A stretch of DNA of 64,000 nucleotides from Sistotremastrum niveocremeum HHB9708 (lineage: Eukaryota > Basidiomycota > Agaricomycetes > Sistotremastrales > Sistotremastraceae): assembly GCA_001630475.1 (NCBI GenBank), contig KV419418.1, forward strand, positions 390,584 through 454,583, read 5' to 3'. Positions within the stretch are counted from its first letter, which is position 1. Every line of letters starts with the position of its first letter. The translations under genes and the position numbers were made by a program. Of this stretch, positions 11,799 through 24,143 are shown in pieces. The notes beneath the pieces were generated by a model that worked only from the letters and a program-made list of their open reading frames with translations, did no database searches and was not told the origin of the DNA.

Positions 11799-13189
11799 GT
11801 ACACAGGGTCAGAATATTCGACTTGGAAGCCGAACTGGCCAGGAGAGAAACTAGGTTCTGAGAATCAATCTATGACGAAAACAGGCATATTTGCACCGTG
11901 ACAGGAATGACAGAGATTTTTCGAATCGAGACGAGTTTACAGCGAGCAGAAGAGCGCGTTAGCGACGACATGCTCGGCCGGTGATGGTCATGTCGCCATC
12001 TGTTGCATCCAGGCGAAAGTTTTCAGAGCGCGCCTGAACGATATTGGTTTGGCGTTCTTAAAGATCCAAGGTGTTGGGGAATCATCTGATCTGACGCGGC
12101 TGGCTGTGTTTCTGTTGGTCGCTTTCGAATTTCGTGGTCCCGTCGACGGAGTGAGGTCAATGAGGTTGACGAAAGTCAAGAAGTAGCAGTATCGATTAGA
12201 TGACTCATTTACTCTGACACTCTCGGAAATAGGACTTCAAAAACCGGTCAGTCAGGAACGAGCTTCAGTTGAAGGTCAAGCGACCAGTAGTAAACGCTCC
12301 GCCGGAAAGTCCGCCCGGCTCTAATGCCGGCCGGCACTGTTCGGCGACCTTCGGCATGTCCCAGTGTGACCGAAGCCGCCATGCTTTGTATACCAATGGT
12401 ATGCATCGGAGGTCACCCTCCTTCAACGATGTTCACCAACGTTCAGCGACTTCCACCGTCATTCGGCGAATTTTGACGACCCTTGCCGATTTTTCCTCAC
12501 GTTAACTCCCTTCCATCCCTTCTCAGGACCTGCAATTCACTTGCACAGCATAGTTACTCGACTATCATTGCAGTTTGTCTGGATTATTTGGCATAGAGAC
12601 AGTAATTCAACAGTAGGCCCAATGAACTTCGTTGAACTTCGCCATCTTTCCGATTCTTTGGCCGTGCTTTGTTATGCTACATGGCATGTAGATTGATAAC
12701 AGATTTAAATACGAAAATATCTTGGTTGAAAATACATGTTTGATAATACGACCCAACCTTTCCAGCAAGCCTTTCAAGCTCGACACCCCCCATTAAACAA
12801 CAGTGAACATCGCTGACCCCCGGCGGATACCATCATAAGTCAAAACTCCGCCATTAGAAATTCGAAAACCTTCGGTGAAACCCCTCGGCGTTCTACGGCG
12901 AACACCGGCGTCCGTCGACCTTTCTGGCGGAGCGTTTACGACTCCAAGCGAGCGGCAGTAAGCGACGGACTAACGGAGTCTAACCGCCGGTCAGTCAGGA
13001 ACAGGCTTCAATTTTGGGGGCGGGAGTTAAACCTTGCAAGCAAGGTAATTCCCAAGCTAATTCGAACCAGATGAGCCCAACAACCTCCACACCCCTCCCT
13101 CACGAGCCCTCAAAACACACCTAAAAGGCCTCGGATGACTTTCCCACCAAACCACCCCATCAACCTTCATCAACGAACAACACATTAAC
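11799..13189. other. Intergenic, contains a degenerate TIR element
   Basis: About 1.4 kb between MITE copy A and the stop of P450-B. Its main visible structure is the 12245-13012 element described separately. No gene is supported. Confidence 0.45.
12245..13012. mobile_element. Possible degenerate inverted-repeat element with outer direct repeats
   Basis: GTAAACGCTCCGCCGGAAAG at 12290-12309 has an inverted partner at 12920-12939 with one mismatch. Outside this pair, about 25 bases beginning ccggtcagtcaggaac are repeated in direct orientation at about 12245 and 12988. The interior of about 610 bases is noncoding and rich in CGGC/GCCG motifs. No clean target-site duplication is seen. It could be an old MITE or a decayed larger element; the superfamily is unknown. 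Confidence 0.45.
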
Positions 13190-15435
13190 TCAAACGAAAA
13201 ATACACACCTAATCGGACCCTTATCATACTCAACCTCAGGCAACCTCACAGCCCCAAACTGATCCCTCGCTGGCAGAATATCAAACGCAGATAGAATCGT
13301 AGCCATCGTTATCCAAATCCACGCCGAAGCGAAATGACGTCCTGGACAGATCCTATACATATGTATACTCAGAGTCAGTGGGGAGAGCAGCGTCAAGTGA
13401 GTTTGGCGAGAGCTGAGAGCTGACCGTCGTCCGAAACCAAATGCCATATCTTCTGGATTCCTCACATCGGTTCGGAGAGAATATCGCCGATCGCGATCAT
13501 CGTACTCTAAGAATCGGCCAGGGTCAAATTTGGATGGATCTGGGAATTCTTGAGGGTTGTACATCATTGCTCTGTCATTCATGTCAGGATGATAAGGGTA
13601 TGGGAACCAAGAGTGTCGTACAGCATGTTGAAGAATATCATAGATCCTGCAGGTATGAACATGCCTTGATATTTATCATCTTGAACCGAACGATGAGGAA
13701 CGCCTGGTAAATTTTATCAGTAATTGGAACAGCTTTCGGCCTTCAGGCGAAGAGTACGAATCACCTGCTGGAAGAACAGGTTTCCATCTATAATTCCTCA
13801 TGAGCAAAGTAGAAGATTGGAATGAAATTTGACGTACCGTAGCACCTCTCTGTACAAAGCCTCCACATAAGGAAGAGAACCTCGATCCTCAAAAGTGGGC
13901 AATCGTTCCCCTTGCAACAATTCATCAATACTCTGCTGAGCCTCGCGTTGTATCTCAGGGAAATGGATCATCGCTATGATAAACGTATCGAGACTTCCAA
14001 CTGTCTTCATTACTCGCAATCAGCATCTTCCCGCTTTCGAAATTTCGTAGCTTACGGTATCTGCACCAGCTACAGGGACATTATGAGGAACATTCTCGTG
14101 ATTTGTCTAAGTAGTTTGAGGGACGTACCGATATATGTCATTGCTAACACCCCGTTTATCGCATCTTCATGCTTGACAGTGCCATCCGGCATCAAATTCG
14201 CTTCAATCAATCCCGTAGCCATGGACGGTAAAGCAGTCCCGTCAAACTATAAGCATCGGAGGAAACGGATGAGCTCTAGACTTGGCATGAGCAGTCGAGC
14301 TGATCACGTACATATTTTGCCTTGACGATATTATAAGGCAGAGTCGTCGTCCGCTCAGCCGCTTTCTTCATAAAACCCACGTTACGCACGAACTTCGTCC
14401 CCCATATCCGCAAAGGTAACTTGCCCACTGTAAAACCGTGAGCACGTTATTTATTAGTGAACAGAGAAGCTCGACGCACATATGGGCCATATGTCGATGG
14501 GGTGAACACCGGGACCTCCAAGACATTCGAGAGTGCGGATAGCTTCTTTGGCGTTTATGACCCACTCGTCGTCGTTGCTGGTGACTACAACACGTTAACG
14601 GGGAACTTCATAGTATATATGCGGAACGTACCTTTATGACCGTAAGTGAGTGACATTATATTGGCACCCGTGTACCTGTGAAGCCAGAAAATGAGAAGAG
14701 CACCAAGAGGGTTTGCATCAGGTGGCTTTACATTCGGTTCTGTGACTGAAACTCGGTGGGATGCTCCAGCAATGAACATGCAAACGCTTTCGCATTGTCA
14801 GCGAGCATGCTCTGATATTTGGCAGAAGCACTTCTGTTGAAATATTGATTGATCATCCGACGTTTCAAGTGGAACTCTCCTCCGTATGGTTCCGCCGATA
14901 ACGCGAACGTCCAGCCACCGCTTCGAAAAATCTTCGTCAACCATCTGAATGTGGAAAGAAGAGGAGTACACTCACTGCTCTCGTATTACCGTCATCCTAG
15001 GACGATCAGAGTAGTTCACACCTCGCTTGTGTAACAGATCAAAGCCGATTTCACAAGAGTTGATGACCACGATCTTCATTCCCAACGCCGACAGAAAATA
15101 TATATCTCCTATAGAATGCACTCAATCACGGGGAAATAATTCTCCAAACCCGAATACATACCGTAGATAGCTGCCCATTCTGTGAATCTGATCCAAGGTG
15201 CTACAAGAGGAATTTGAAAGGTGTTTCCAAAGATTGGGATACCCTTGGGACCGGGAGGATACGCGCCCCATCGTCGATGCCACGGACGCTTTCCAAGCGT
15301 GAAAAACGCGTATAGGAGTACGACAGAAATGACTGAAAGCACTGCCCATTGGGTGCGTTGAAGAGAGATTGGAGGACAGTATTGAGATAAGTAGTTCCGT
15401 AGGATGGTGCGAGAGTATGTGGTAGGAATGGTCAT
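13190..15435 (-). CDS. P450-B, apparently intact microsomal cytochrome P450
   Basis: About 13 exons with short GT-AG introns can be joined without a lesion to roughly 520 residues, normal for the superfamily. The start at 15435 (MTIPTTYSRTILRNY) precedes a membrane helix (WAVLSVISVVLLYAFFTLG) and the hinge YPPGPKGIPIFGNTFQIP, so it should be an ER-anchored monooxygenase needing a P450 reductase. Key motifs are present: I-helix AGADT-T, K-helix REVLRWKP (ExxR), FDPGRFLEY, and haem loop FGFGRRICPGRH with the cysteine ligand. The last exon ends GPIRCVFFV. The sequence resembles the basidiomycete P450s loosely annotated as O-methylsterigmatocystin oxidoreductase-like. The substrate is unknown and no other biosynthetic gene is adjacent. 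It is the only P450 here with no visible defect. Confidence 0.88.
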
Positions 15436-16434
15436 TTTATGGACCGCTGTAGACGAAGACCTATCAGTACGACCTTGGTGGAATCGCACTGGCATTGACA
15501 CTCACACTAGCTTTATCAACGCAACCTCAGGTTCTGCTGATGACTATACCAAGGACGCGTCCTAACAGCCGAAGAGAAAGTTGGGGTACGGGTGATGATG
15601 AGCCTGACACTGACGAAATTTGTACAGTAGGAAGAAGCATGGTACTTGATGAGAGGCTGAAGTGAAGACCGTGCTAGATGCCAGCGCTATAGTTTACGGC
15701 CATCGTGTTCATGGTCGCCATACTGTCATAGGCATTGGGATGGCCGTATGACTTCTCGCCACCTTGGCAAGGGATGGCCGCATCCAAGGCCGTATCATCC
15801 GCATTTTACGACATAGACGCGACTTATAAATTCAAAAGCTATACAGCGAGTTGGGTTTACTGATGGGTCAGTTGAGAAGGCCTTGGATGCATGATAGGAC
15901 ATGCCAGTGAGACATTTCGACGAGGTCAGAATGAAGTGAAGCTTACGTAAGGACGGTTCTCGGCCGAAGAAGCTGCCGAAGGACGACCTCAATTGGACGA
16001 CCTTGACCTTGACCCGGAAATCGACATCGCATTTGCACCAATTTGCGGCGGACTTGGGACTCATAATCGATCTACAACGAAGTTTTATCTAGGAGCACCG
16101 CATGCCCACCTCGTCGTATCACAAGAACACGACTTATGGCCAAGTTTATGGCTGCAAAGAAATCGTACGGTAGAATCGGTTTGCATGATGATGGGCTACT
16201 CGAGAGGGCTATCATGCTGGATAGATGATCAGATCTTGAATCTCCCGCATTCCATGCGCTCTCTCGTGCCACTGGCTCCACTATTCTCAATCACTCCTCA
16301 CATGGCACGCCCCTCCACTAGATCAGGTCTGCTGCTGCCAATACGGCTCCAATATTGTCACGTCGTTTCAACCTGACTTGGAATGGCTTGGGGTGGCTAC
16401 CAGAATATCAATATTGGATCAACATACACTCGTT
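15436..16434. other. P450-B upstream / P450-C downstream
   Basis: About 1 kb between P450-B and P450-C, both on the minus strand. The part at 16150-16434 is the 3' flank duplicated behind P450-A. Around 15700-16000 I see only AT/GC-mixed noncoding sequence. Confidence 0.5.
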
Positions 16435-18709
16435 CTACTGGAAAAAGACATACCTGACGACTGCGGGCACATATTCCAAATCAGGCAATATATCGTTTCC
16501 AGCAGCATCGATCATTGGCGATATATCAAAGATGGCAAGAATTGTCGACATTTCGAGCCAAAGCCATGATGTCGCGAAGTGTCGTCCAGGGCATATTCTG
16601 TAAACACGTTTTCTGAAAGTGAGTAAAATGCACAACGGAGCGTTTCACCGAAACAATGGCTAACCTTGGTCCGTATCCGAAAGCAGTATTCAAAGGATCA
16701 TTCTCCGCCTTCTTCAAGGTATGCTTGTTTCCGTCGGACTCCAGGAAACGATAAGGATTGAAAATCTCGGGGTTGGGAAAATCATCAGGATTGTGCATTA
16801 TAGCCCTGCTTACACTCAGCGTCGTAATCGTGGTCCGCCATCCTACTTCTCTTACATTACGTTAAAAATGATCATTGTACCCTTAGGTATCAATACCCCT
16901 TCGTATATGTCGTCGTGTGTGGAGCGATGTGCAATACCTATGGGTGTATTACTGGTGTCAATGGATTGGTTATAACAAGTTACGATTTAGACCCTCACCT
17001 CCCGGAACAACAGGCTTCCACCTTGACAACTTCCATATTCAAGAAATGCTCGACGAAAATATATCCAAAAGCTCACCGTTGGATCTCCATGAATAGGGCA
17101 TCCAAAAAAGGCAACGACGGTCTGTCATCAAGGTTGGGTAGCCTTTCTCCTTGTAAAACCTCATCAATGGATTTCTGAGCTTCGCGTTGAACCACCGGAT
17201 TGAGCATCATAGCGATCATGAATGTGTCAAGGCTTGAGACGGTCTTCAAAAGCGTAGAGGAACATATTATCAGTCTGCCCTGGCCAATGCACAAGTGAGC
17301 AACCCACCGTGTCCGCGCCGCCTTCGTCGTTCGATACTAAATCAATTGAACCTCTATCGCAACAACTTTCAATACTGACCTAGATATGTAATTCCCAGAG
17401 CGCCGCTGATAAGCTCTTCATGTACTATTGTCCCATCGGGTCTGAGATTTTCCTCTATCAGGGCCGTGGCCATGGAGGGAACTGCGTTTCCCGAGAGCTA
17501 AAAGAGTAAATGATCAATGTCGACTCGGAAATATCTTGGAATTACTTAAAAATTTCTCTTTGACAATGCTATATGGCACAGCAGAAACCAGGTGAGTTGC
17601 CTTTTTCATCTCTTCTATTTTTTTAGGGAATCCCTTTCCCCAGATTGCGTACGGTAGCTTCCCCACTCCGGCTCCATTAGCCCTGCATTCTTGAGAAATA
17701 TTAAAGCATCTACTCACGGATTGGCCATATATCGATCGGATGTTGAGCCAATGTTTCGACGGTTGACAGTGCCTTTTCGGCATTCCGAGTCCACTCGTCG
17801 TTTTCGTCCTCCACTGTCAACACCGCCCTGCATCAATATGACTCACAGAACAGAGTGCAATCTAGACTACCCAGATGTCCATAAGTCACCATCATAATAT
17901 TCGCCGCAGTGTACCTTCAGAGACGGGAAAGTCAGAGCCAGATAACGCATCTTGCAAGTGTGATGAATTTCTCCTACATTTTATGATACGAGTGAAATTT
18001 TGTGGGATCTCGGAGAAGACTTTGCATAAACAATCGGAGATTGGTATACATGAGGCTCAAGTGCTTCTTAGTCGCGGTCGGGTTGAATGTTTGATTGATG
18101 AATCTGCGTTTCACATGAAAGTCCTCTCCATACGGATCCAGTGTTAGATTAAACCCCCATCCGCCGCTGGCCCATGTGTCAGGATTTATCGAAGCCTCGT
18201 TGCATAATGATGAAGAATAATAACGTACTGATCTCGAACCAATGCCATCCCCGGTCGATCAGCATTGTTTGTTCCACGTTTATGTAAGACATCATGTGCA
18301 ACATGAGCACTATTCAAGACGACAACTTGCCGACCCATTATATTTAGATAGTAGATGTCACCTAAACCAATATGAGATTGTATTCATGAGCATTCAACGA
18401 GTTCGAGGTTATAGCTATAGACGTACCATATTGAGCCGCCCACTCAGTAAACTTGATCCAAGGACCTTTAGGGGGGATCTGAAGAGCATTTCCCAAAATC
18501 GGAATACCTTTAGGCCCAGGGAGATCGGAGAGACTTCTCGTGCCTCTACGATCAATAGTGTGGAATTTCGTCCAGAAAATGATGCCGACAGAGAGACAGA
18601 GGACGGTTGATGATAAAGTCTTCAACGCGAAAACCCAGTCCACATTTGCTCTTGTATAGAGAGAGGCAGTCTTCCAGAGCGAACGAAGCGTGAGGTTTTG
18701 GAGTGACAT
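16435..18709 (-). CDS. P450-C, microsomal cytochrome P450 with a suspect splice donor
   Basis: The start at 18709 gives MSLQNLTLRSLWK, a membrane helix, then LPGPKGIPILGNALQIP. Later exons give YYLNIMGRQVVVL, GGWGFNLTLDPYGEDFH, TLAQHPIDIWPIR, the I-helix GGADT-T, the K-helix region DALFMEIQRWKPVVPG, FNPYRFLES, and haem loop FGYGPR-ICPGRH, ending VVRYVFFQ. After VKEKF the donor expected as GTAAGT reads TTAAGT near 17545; paralogues B and D have GT there. Using the next GT instead gives a frameshift into the following exon. The gene may therefore be poorly spliced or a young pseudogene. It is the intact relative of P450-A. The substrate is unknown. Confidence 0.8.
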
Positions 18710-19124
18710 CGGGCACAGAAAGAACTGAGAGTAGTGAAACCCAACGGGGCTACAAGTACTGAATGGACTCGAGGACGACAATTACCAATGCCTAGAACTG
18801 ATGTCGGTCCGAAAACGTCCCATGAATCACAGGAGCAATGAAAGCTAAGCCTGTCCTGTACTAGACTCGAATATATACAGGTACGGTGTAATTGATTGCG
18901 GTGGAGTGAGAACTTGAGAAATACACCAATCGATCACCTACTCAACAATTCACGCATTATTAGTGGATGGTTTACTGACCTCGTGTAATGACACTTGAGT
19001 CTGTGCGGTGCTACGGGGCTACGTAACTGGGGCCCCTTGATTGAAAGCAGATGCTTCTGCTTCCCGGCAGCCCTCGTATGCTCGGTTGTTGGCTGAGTCG
19101 TGGGATTTATATGGAAGTCCTGAC
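18710..19124 (-). other. P450-C upstream region
   Basis: This should contain the P450-C promoter; an AT-rich TATATAT run at about 18871-18877 is a possible TATA box. No other feature is seen before MITE copy B. Confidence 0.4.
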
Positions 19125-19630
19125 TAGAGTTCCAAAGTCCAGTCACGACTGGACTTTTTCCAAAATTCCTCGTGACTGGCAACTGCGACCGGTTGCCAAA
19201 TTCCAAAATGTCCATGACTGGCAACTGCAACTGCAGTCACGGTCCGGCGACCAGTCATCAAATGACCAGTCACGACCAGTTGCCTGCCCTATAAATGTAA
19301 TATTTTATTGATTAATATATTGTTTTACCCTCTTATATATAGTCTATTGGTGTCTATTGATCACATATATACTGTATATACATCATATACCATGAATACA
19401 TGCTCATACATGGGGAAAATACCACCACATGACCCTCTGAACACCCTGGTTGGGGACCCTTAAGGGTCTTCCCTGAGTATCGGTTGCGACCGTGGTCACG
19501 ACTGGTCATGACTGCGGTTGCCGGTTGCCTGATTTTCAGAAACCAAGGCAACTGGCAACTGCAGTCCAGTCGCGACTTCGGTCCGGTTGCCCAATACGAC
19601 CAGTCACGTGGACTGGACCTTGGAACTCTA
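19125..19630 (+). mobile_element. hAT-like MITE, copy B (506 bases)
   Basis: Termini TAGAGTTCCAAAGTCCAGTC and GGACCTTGGAACTCTA form the inverted repeats. The 8-base duplication GTCCTGAC is perfect (19117-19124 and 19631-19638). It has the same length as copies D and E and is nearly identical to them, implying recent movement. It is noncoding. Confidence 0.93.
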
Positions 19631-19638
19631 GTCCTGAC

Positions 19639-20680
19639 TCATTACATCCTTACGTCCCGTCCTCATTCTGGTCGCATTAATCGCCAGGGCCAGTAGCATG
19701 CAATAAGAATGAAGGAGACAGCACGGCTACAGATAAGACGTAGGTGTAGAAGTACGTCGGTCCTACTAATACTGCATGTCCAGCACGTCATATAGTCTGT
19801 CATATCAAAGAGGAAATTCGTCTCCCGACTCCGTTGCGCAGTACCGTTGCATAAGTCCGTCTAATATCATAATGCATAGCCTGGGAGACAGGGTCAAATT
19901 GCATAGTAATTCGATATATATTCGATCATTAATATATTATTTTCATGAGATTGTATCAGATTGTGTGGTCTCTGTACCATGCGAGAGATGCGTTAGGGGG
20001 TCATTGCACCGGTGACGGGCTCGAGCTCGAGATCTGGGGAAGTATGAGAACTGAATACTGATAAAAGATTGCTTGTAAAAATCATAACAAAAATCGATTT
20101 GATTATCACATTTATTGCCCAGCTCCATATTCCGTCTCTGTGCATTGGCCTGCATGTTCAACAAAGCTCTGCTGAATGCTATACGGCGAAGTCCACGGCC
20201 GAGGTCCCGGGACTCTGACTCGAGCGGCCGTAAGCGAGAGGCGTGAGAACTCTTCAGTCAGCTGCCGACTTGTAAGTTAATGACTTAAAGTTGACAGTAT
20301 AGACCATGATTCTGTGAATTGTGTGTGCAACGTTTTGTGTTGCGATCCCGATACAGAGGTCAGAGAGATTCCCAGCCTGGAGGTTCTGCTCTCTCGCCCT
20401 ATGCCACTTGGTTGAGCGGAGTCCGAATTGCCTCAATAGACTAACGGACTTTTAGACTGAAGGCAATCGTACTCAGTTATCGAGGTCAGGACTCGTCTTA
20501 GACATTTTTTTTCGCGGCTCTCATCTGTATATTGAGGTCCTCAAGTGACCTAAATATTATCTGGGCCAGTCGATGGAGAAATCATTACTCCGAAGAATAA
20601 CAGCAGCAGCTCAATAATCTCCCAACAACGAAGCCATCCCCGGGCGAGGTTTCAAACACGAGCCAAACTGTTTGGGATGA
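19639..20680. other. Intergenic, no gene recognised
   Basis: About 1 kb between MITE B and the 3' end of P450-D. It includes a short palindromic ctcgagctcgag and AT-rich stretches but no supported gene. Confidence 0.45.
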
Positions 20681-20944
20681 CTACATTCCTCTCTTCAGCT
20701 CTGACAGTCCAGGATTCACGCGAAATTCACAGTACCTGACAAGCGCTTGTTCGTAATCCAAGTCTGGCAATATCGGCTTTCCGTCATCATCCAATTCCGG
20801 CGATATTTTGAAGACAGCAAGAAGAGTAGCGATAGTGATCCACATCCAGGATAAGGCTACATGTCGTCCAGGACATATTCTAGCTCTCGTGTAAGCGACG
20901 GGGGAAGACTGATGTAGAAATGGTTGCGCACCTTCGTCCGAAGC

Positions 20945-21589
20945 TAAGGCTCCACTGTATCCATATATATATGGTATATATATGGGGTATATATATGATA
21001 TACGGTGTATAATATACAAGCTTCCCGGTATATGTATAGTATATGTATAGTATATGGTATACAGTTGTAATATAATAAGAGGGTCAAGCTGGGTTTAAGG
21101 TGACATTGTCCCATGAGATCTCCATTCCAAAGTGTTTAAAACAGCACTGAAGGACTCAAACGTTTTTAATCATTATTTATATTAATAAATTGCGGATTAT
21201 CCTCATCCTGGGGGGTGGTCAGACACTTTATTGATAACTGGGAGTGGTATGAAAGGTCATCTCACAAGTACAACAGTGTTTGGACAATGACTATTGGTTT
21301 CAGGTTAGTCAAAATCAAGGCACCATTATAAGAATTACCATGCAGAGAACAGCCAGAATTAATTTAAATTAATGAATTTAATCAGATATACACAGCCAGG
21401 TGTGGAGGGAGATGAGTCTAGTAGTACCACAGTGATAGTAATACTCCTGTAGTGCAGTAATGCTCTTAGTAATTTATTAAGTCAAATATACAGTATATAC
21501 CATATATATATGGATATATATATGTTATATACCCTATACTGTATCAAATACAAAATTTTGTATATGGATACGGATACAGTGGAGCCCTA
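20945..21589. mobile_element. 645-base hAT-like nonautonomous element in the P450-D haem exon
   Basis: The ends are TAAGGCTCCACTGTATCC and the inverse of TAGGGCTCCACTGTATCC, so 17 of 18 terminal bases match. A perfect 8-base duplication TCCGAAGC flanks it (20937-20944 and 21590-21597). Its interior is very AT-rich (repeated tatatatgg/ccatatata) and has no coding frame. The 8-base duplication and termini suggest hAT, but the sequence is unrelated to the 506-base MITE family. It splits codons encoding the haem loop. Confidence 0.9.
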
Positions 21590-23442
21590 TCCGAAGCCGA
21601 ATGTGATGGTTTCGGGGTCCTGGATGTCTGTTCTGAGAGAGTAGTCCTTGCCACCATCAGCGGACGTCAAGAAGCGATGAGGGTCGAATTTGGAGGGTTC
21701 AGGGAAGTCCTTCACATTGTACATCATTCCTCTGTATACGATTAGCGCTTGAAAGTAAATTATCTGGGCGTCTCACAGGACGTTGAAGATGACAGTTGAT
21801 CCTTTCCGAATGTACATTCCCTTATATTCGTCATCCTCGATGGACCGATGCGGAATACCTTGATATATAGCATTAATCCCAAATGACAGAAAATAATTCA
21901 GTTCGCATACCTCCCGGAAGTACCGGCTTCCATCTTGAATTTGTCATCAAAACGATGCCACTCGGATCCTTTTATAGTAATAACGTACCGAAGCACTTCC
22001 TTCAATACCGCATCCACAAAAGGCAACTTCCCCCGATCTTCAAGAGTGGGCAATCGTTTGCCTTGTAGTAAGTCATCTATCGCCTTCTGTGCTTCGTGTT
22101 GTATTTCCGGATGCAGTATCATCGCGATGACAAATGTATCGAGCACGGAGACGCTCTAAAATGGAACGTTAGCGCACCGGCGGCTCAACCACCAGAGGAG
22201 AACGAACTGTATCAGCTCCGGCTTTACGAAAACATAATAGTAAGCATGAAATCATTAGGATTTACGTGAATCCTCGACACACCTAGATATGCACCAGCGA
22301 GCGCCCCATTGATACTCTCTTCGTACATAACACTCCCGTTTGCCTGCAGGTTGTCCTCGATCAAGTTCCTTGCCATAGAAGGCACAGCAACACCCTCGAA
22401 CTACATCTCTCACTTCAATCATTTGCAACATTACCTGAATGGGATAACTTACGAACTGTTGCTTAACGATCTCATAAGGGACTGTACTCACCTGATACGT
22501 GGCCTTCTTCATTCTCTCGATCCGACGGACGAGGTTAGGTCCCCAGAGCCACAAAGGTAATTTTCCGACTGATAGTTGAGTCAGATTCAGCGTGAACTTT
22601 GATTACGAGACTGAGGGAAGAGGACACACGGAAGGGCCAGACATCGATTGGGTGAACGCCGAGGGTATCGACCGTTGTTGCTGCTTCTTCAGCGTTTCTG
22701 ATCCATTCGTCGTTCTCGTCTATCACTGCACTCGGGATTTGTGATCATGATCACCTCAGGATAATATAACAATGAGCGAACCTTGATGACCATAAGACAT
22801 CATCATGATATTCGCACCCGTGTACCTATTGCCAGTGTCAAATCTCAAGTCCTCCCCAACATCAATTCCTTACGTTCGATTATAGGTCCGAAAGTTCGAA
22901 GGATGTCGCAAGAGATGTAAGACGAAAGTGTTGATGTGGTCGGTCATTATGTCGTAGTATTTCTTGCTGGCGCTGGGGTTGAGGGATTGATTTGTAAGCC
23001 GACGTTTGATGTGGAAGGATTCACCGTAAGGCTCGGTTCCCAACATGAATTTCCATCCACCACTGTGAAAAGCCAAGCACAACACATTATTCAATCGGAT
23101 GATGAATGTGAAAGAAATGAGAAATATACGCACTGGTCTCTAGTAAGTGACATCCCGGGGCGATCTGAATATATCGCTCCCCGTTTATGCAGGAGATCGT
23201 ACGCGCCCTCAAAAGAGTTGAGGACTATCAGATCTTGTCCTATCATTGAGAGTCGGAATATATCGCCTATGATAATGCCAGTCAATTATCATTCTCTCGC
23301 AAAACCAAAACTAGGCGACGGGAAAGGAACGTACCATATGTAGAGGCCAACTCGCTAAATTTGGCCCAAGGTCCTTTGAGTGGGATTTGAAAGATGTTTC
23401 CGAGAATGGGGAGTCCAGCTGGACCCGGCGGATAGGGGAGCT

Positions 23443-23951
23443 TAGTGTTCTGAGGTCCAGTCACGACTGGACTTTTGACCCTCGCAGGGTGCGACTGGCA
23501 ACTGCCGGTCCGGTTGCCGTCCAAAATTTGGCGTGACTGGCAACTGCGACTGCGGTTGCGGTCCGGCGACCGGTCACGGCTGCGACCAGTTGCGCAACCG
23601 GTCACGGCCACCTTTTCCAGTCACAACTGGTCTTATGTCAATATTTTAATCATTATTATATTATATATACTGTATATACACCTCATATGATGTGGTACAT
23701 GCATATAGAGACCAATATATACCAGATATGTCACCACAAACACCCATTTGAGACCCAAAATACCCTCTGGGTACCCTGGTTGAGGACCATTAAGGGTCCT
23801 CGGTTGCGACCACGGTCACGACCGGTCATGACTGCGGTTGCTGGTTGCCTGATTTTCCAGGAACCTAGGCGACCGGCAACTGCGGTCCGGTCACGGTCCG
23901 GTCGCGACCTGCGGTTGCCACCGGTCACGGCAACTGGACCTTGGAACACTA
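23443..23951 (+). mobile_element. hAT-like MITE, copy C (509 bases), in the P450-D hinge exon
   Basis: The termini are TAGTGTTC and GAACACTA. The 8-base duplication GGGGAGCT is perfect (23435-23442 and 23952-23959). It interrupts the P450-D coding exon between the membrane anchor and PPGPAGLPILG. The arms carry the family's GGCAAC/GTTGCC and CCAGTC/GACTGG clusters, but the sequence has diverged from B, D and E. Short open frames inside it are repeat artefacts. Confidence 0.92.
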
Positions 23952-24143
23952 GGGGAGCTTCGACCTACGTGAAGCATTCGAGCTCTATCTGATCAGGAGA
24001 ATGAGGAAGATGACCGGGATTGAGTAGACGAGTAGGGGTAGAGTCGGAACTGGCAATATTCTTTCGGTTTCTTTTTCAATGGGGGAAGTTGGGAAGGTCC
24101 GATTGAGGATCCAAGTATGAATTTGCGCGGATGTTAGCTGCAT

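Larger units (their letters stand above)
20681..24143 (-). pseudogene. P450-D, cytochrome P450 broken by a stop and two transposons
   Basis: Reading from 24143, the N-terminus MQLTSAQIHTWILN and membrane helix LPLLVYSIPVIFLILLIR are followed by an in-frame TAG at 23987-23985. MITE copy C then interrupts the hinge, which continues as KLPYPPGPAGLPILGN. Later exons keep open frames: FRLSMIGQDLIVLN, GGWKFMLGTEPYGESFH, GVHPIDVWPF, AGADT-S, KEVLRWKPVLPGG and FDPHRFLTS. Immediately after FGFG in the haem loop a 645-base element (20945-21589) is inserted. The cysteine exon ICPGRHVALSWMWI lies beyond it, to a stop at 20681. Removing the element and one duplication gives a normal FGFGR/R-ICPGRH junction. 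In its present form the gene cannot make a P450. Confidence 0.9.

Noticed and set aside
20020-20031. ctcgagctcgag palindrome as part of the KDZ motif tract
   Set aside because: An isolated occurrence far from the KDZ gene; chance is sufficient.
23475-23992. Open frames inside the hAT-like MITEs (for example 23475-23690 and 19051-19311)
   Set aside because: They are translations of the GGCAAC/CCAGTC repeat arms, recur with every copy and have no codon logic or splicing.
13190-24143. P450 group as a complete secondary-metabolite cluster
   Set aside because: No synthase, transferase, transporter or regulator gene accompanies the P450s; the group is better explained by local duplication and decay.
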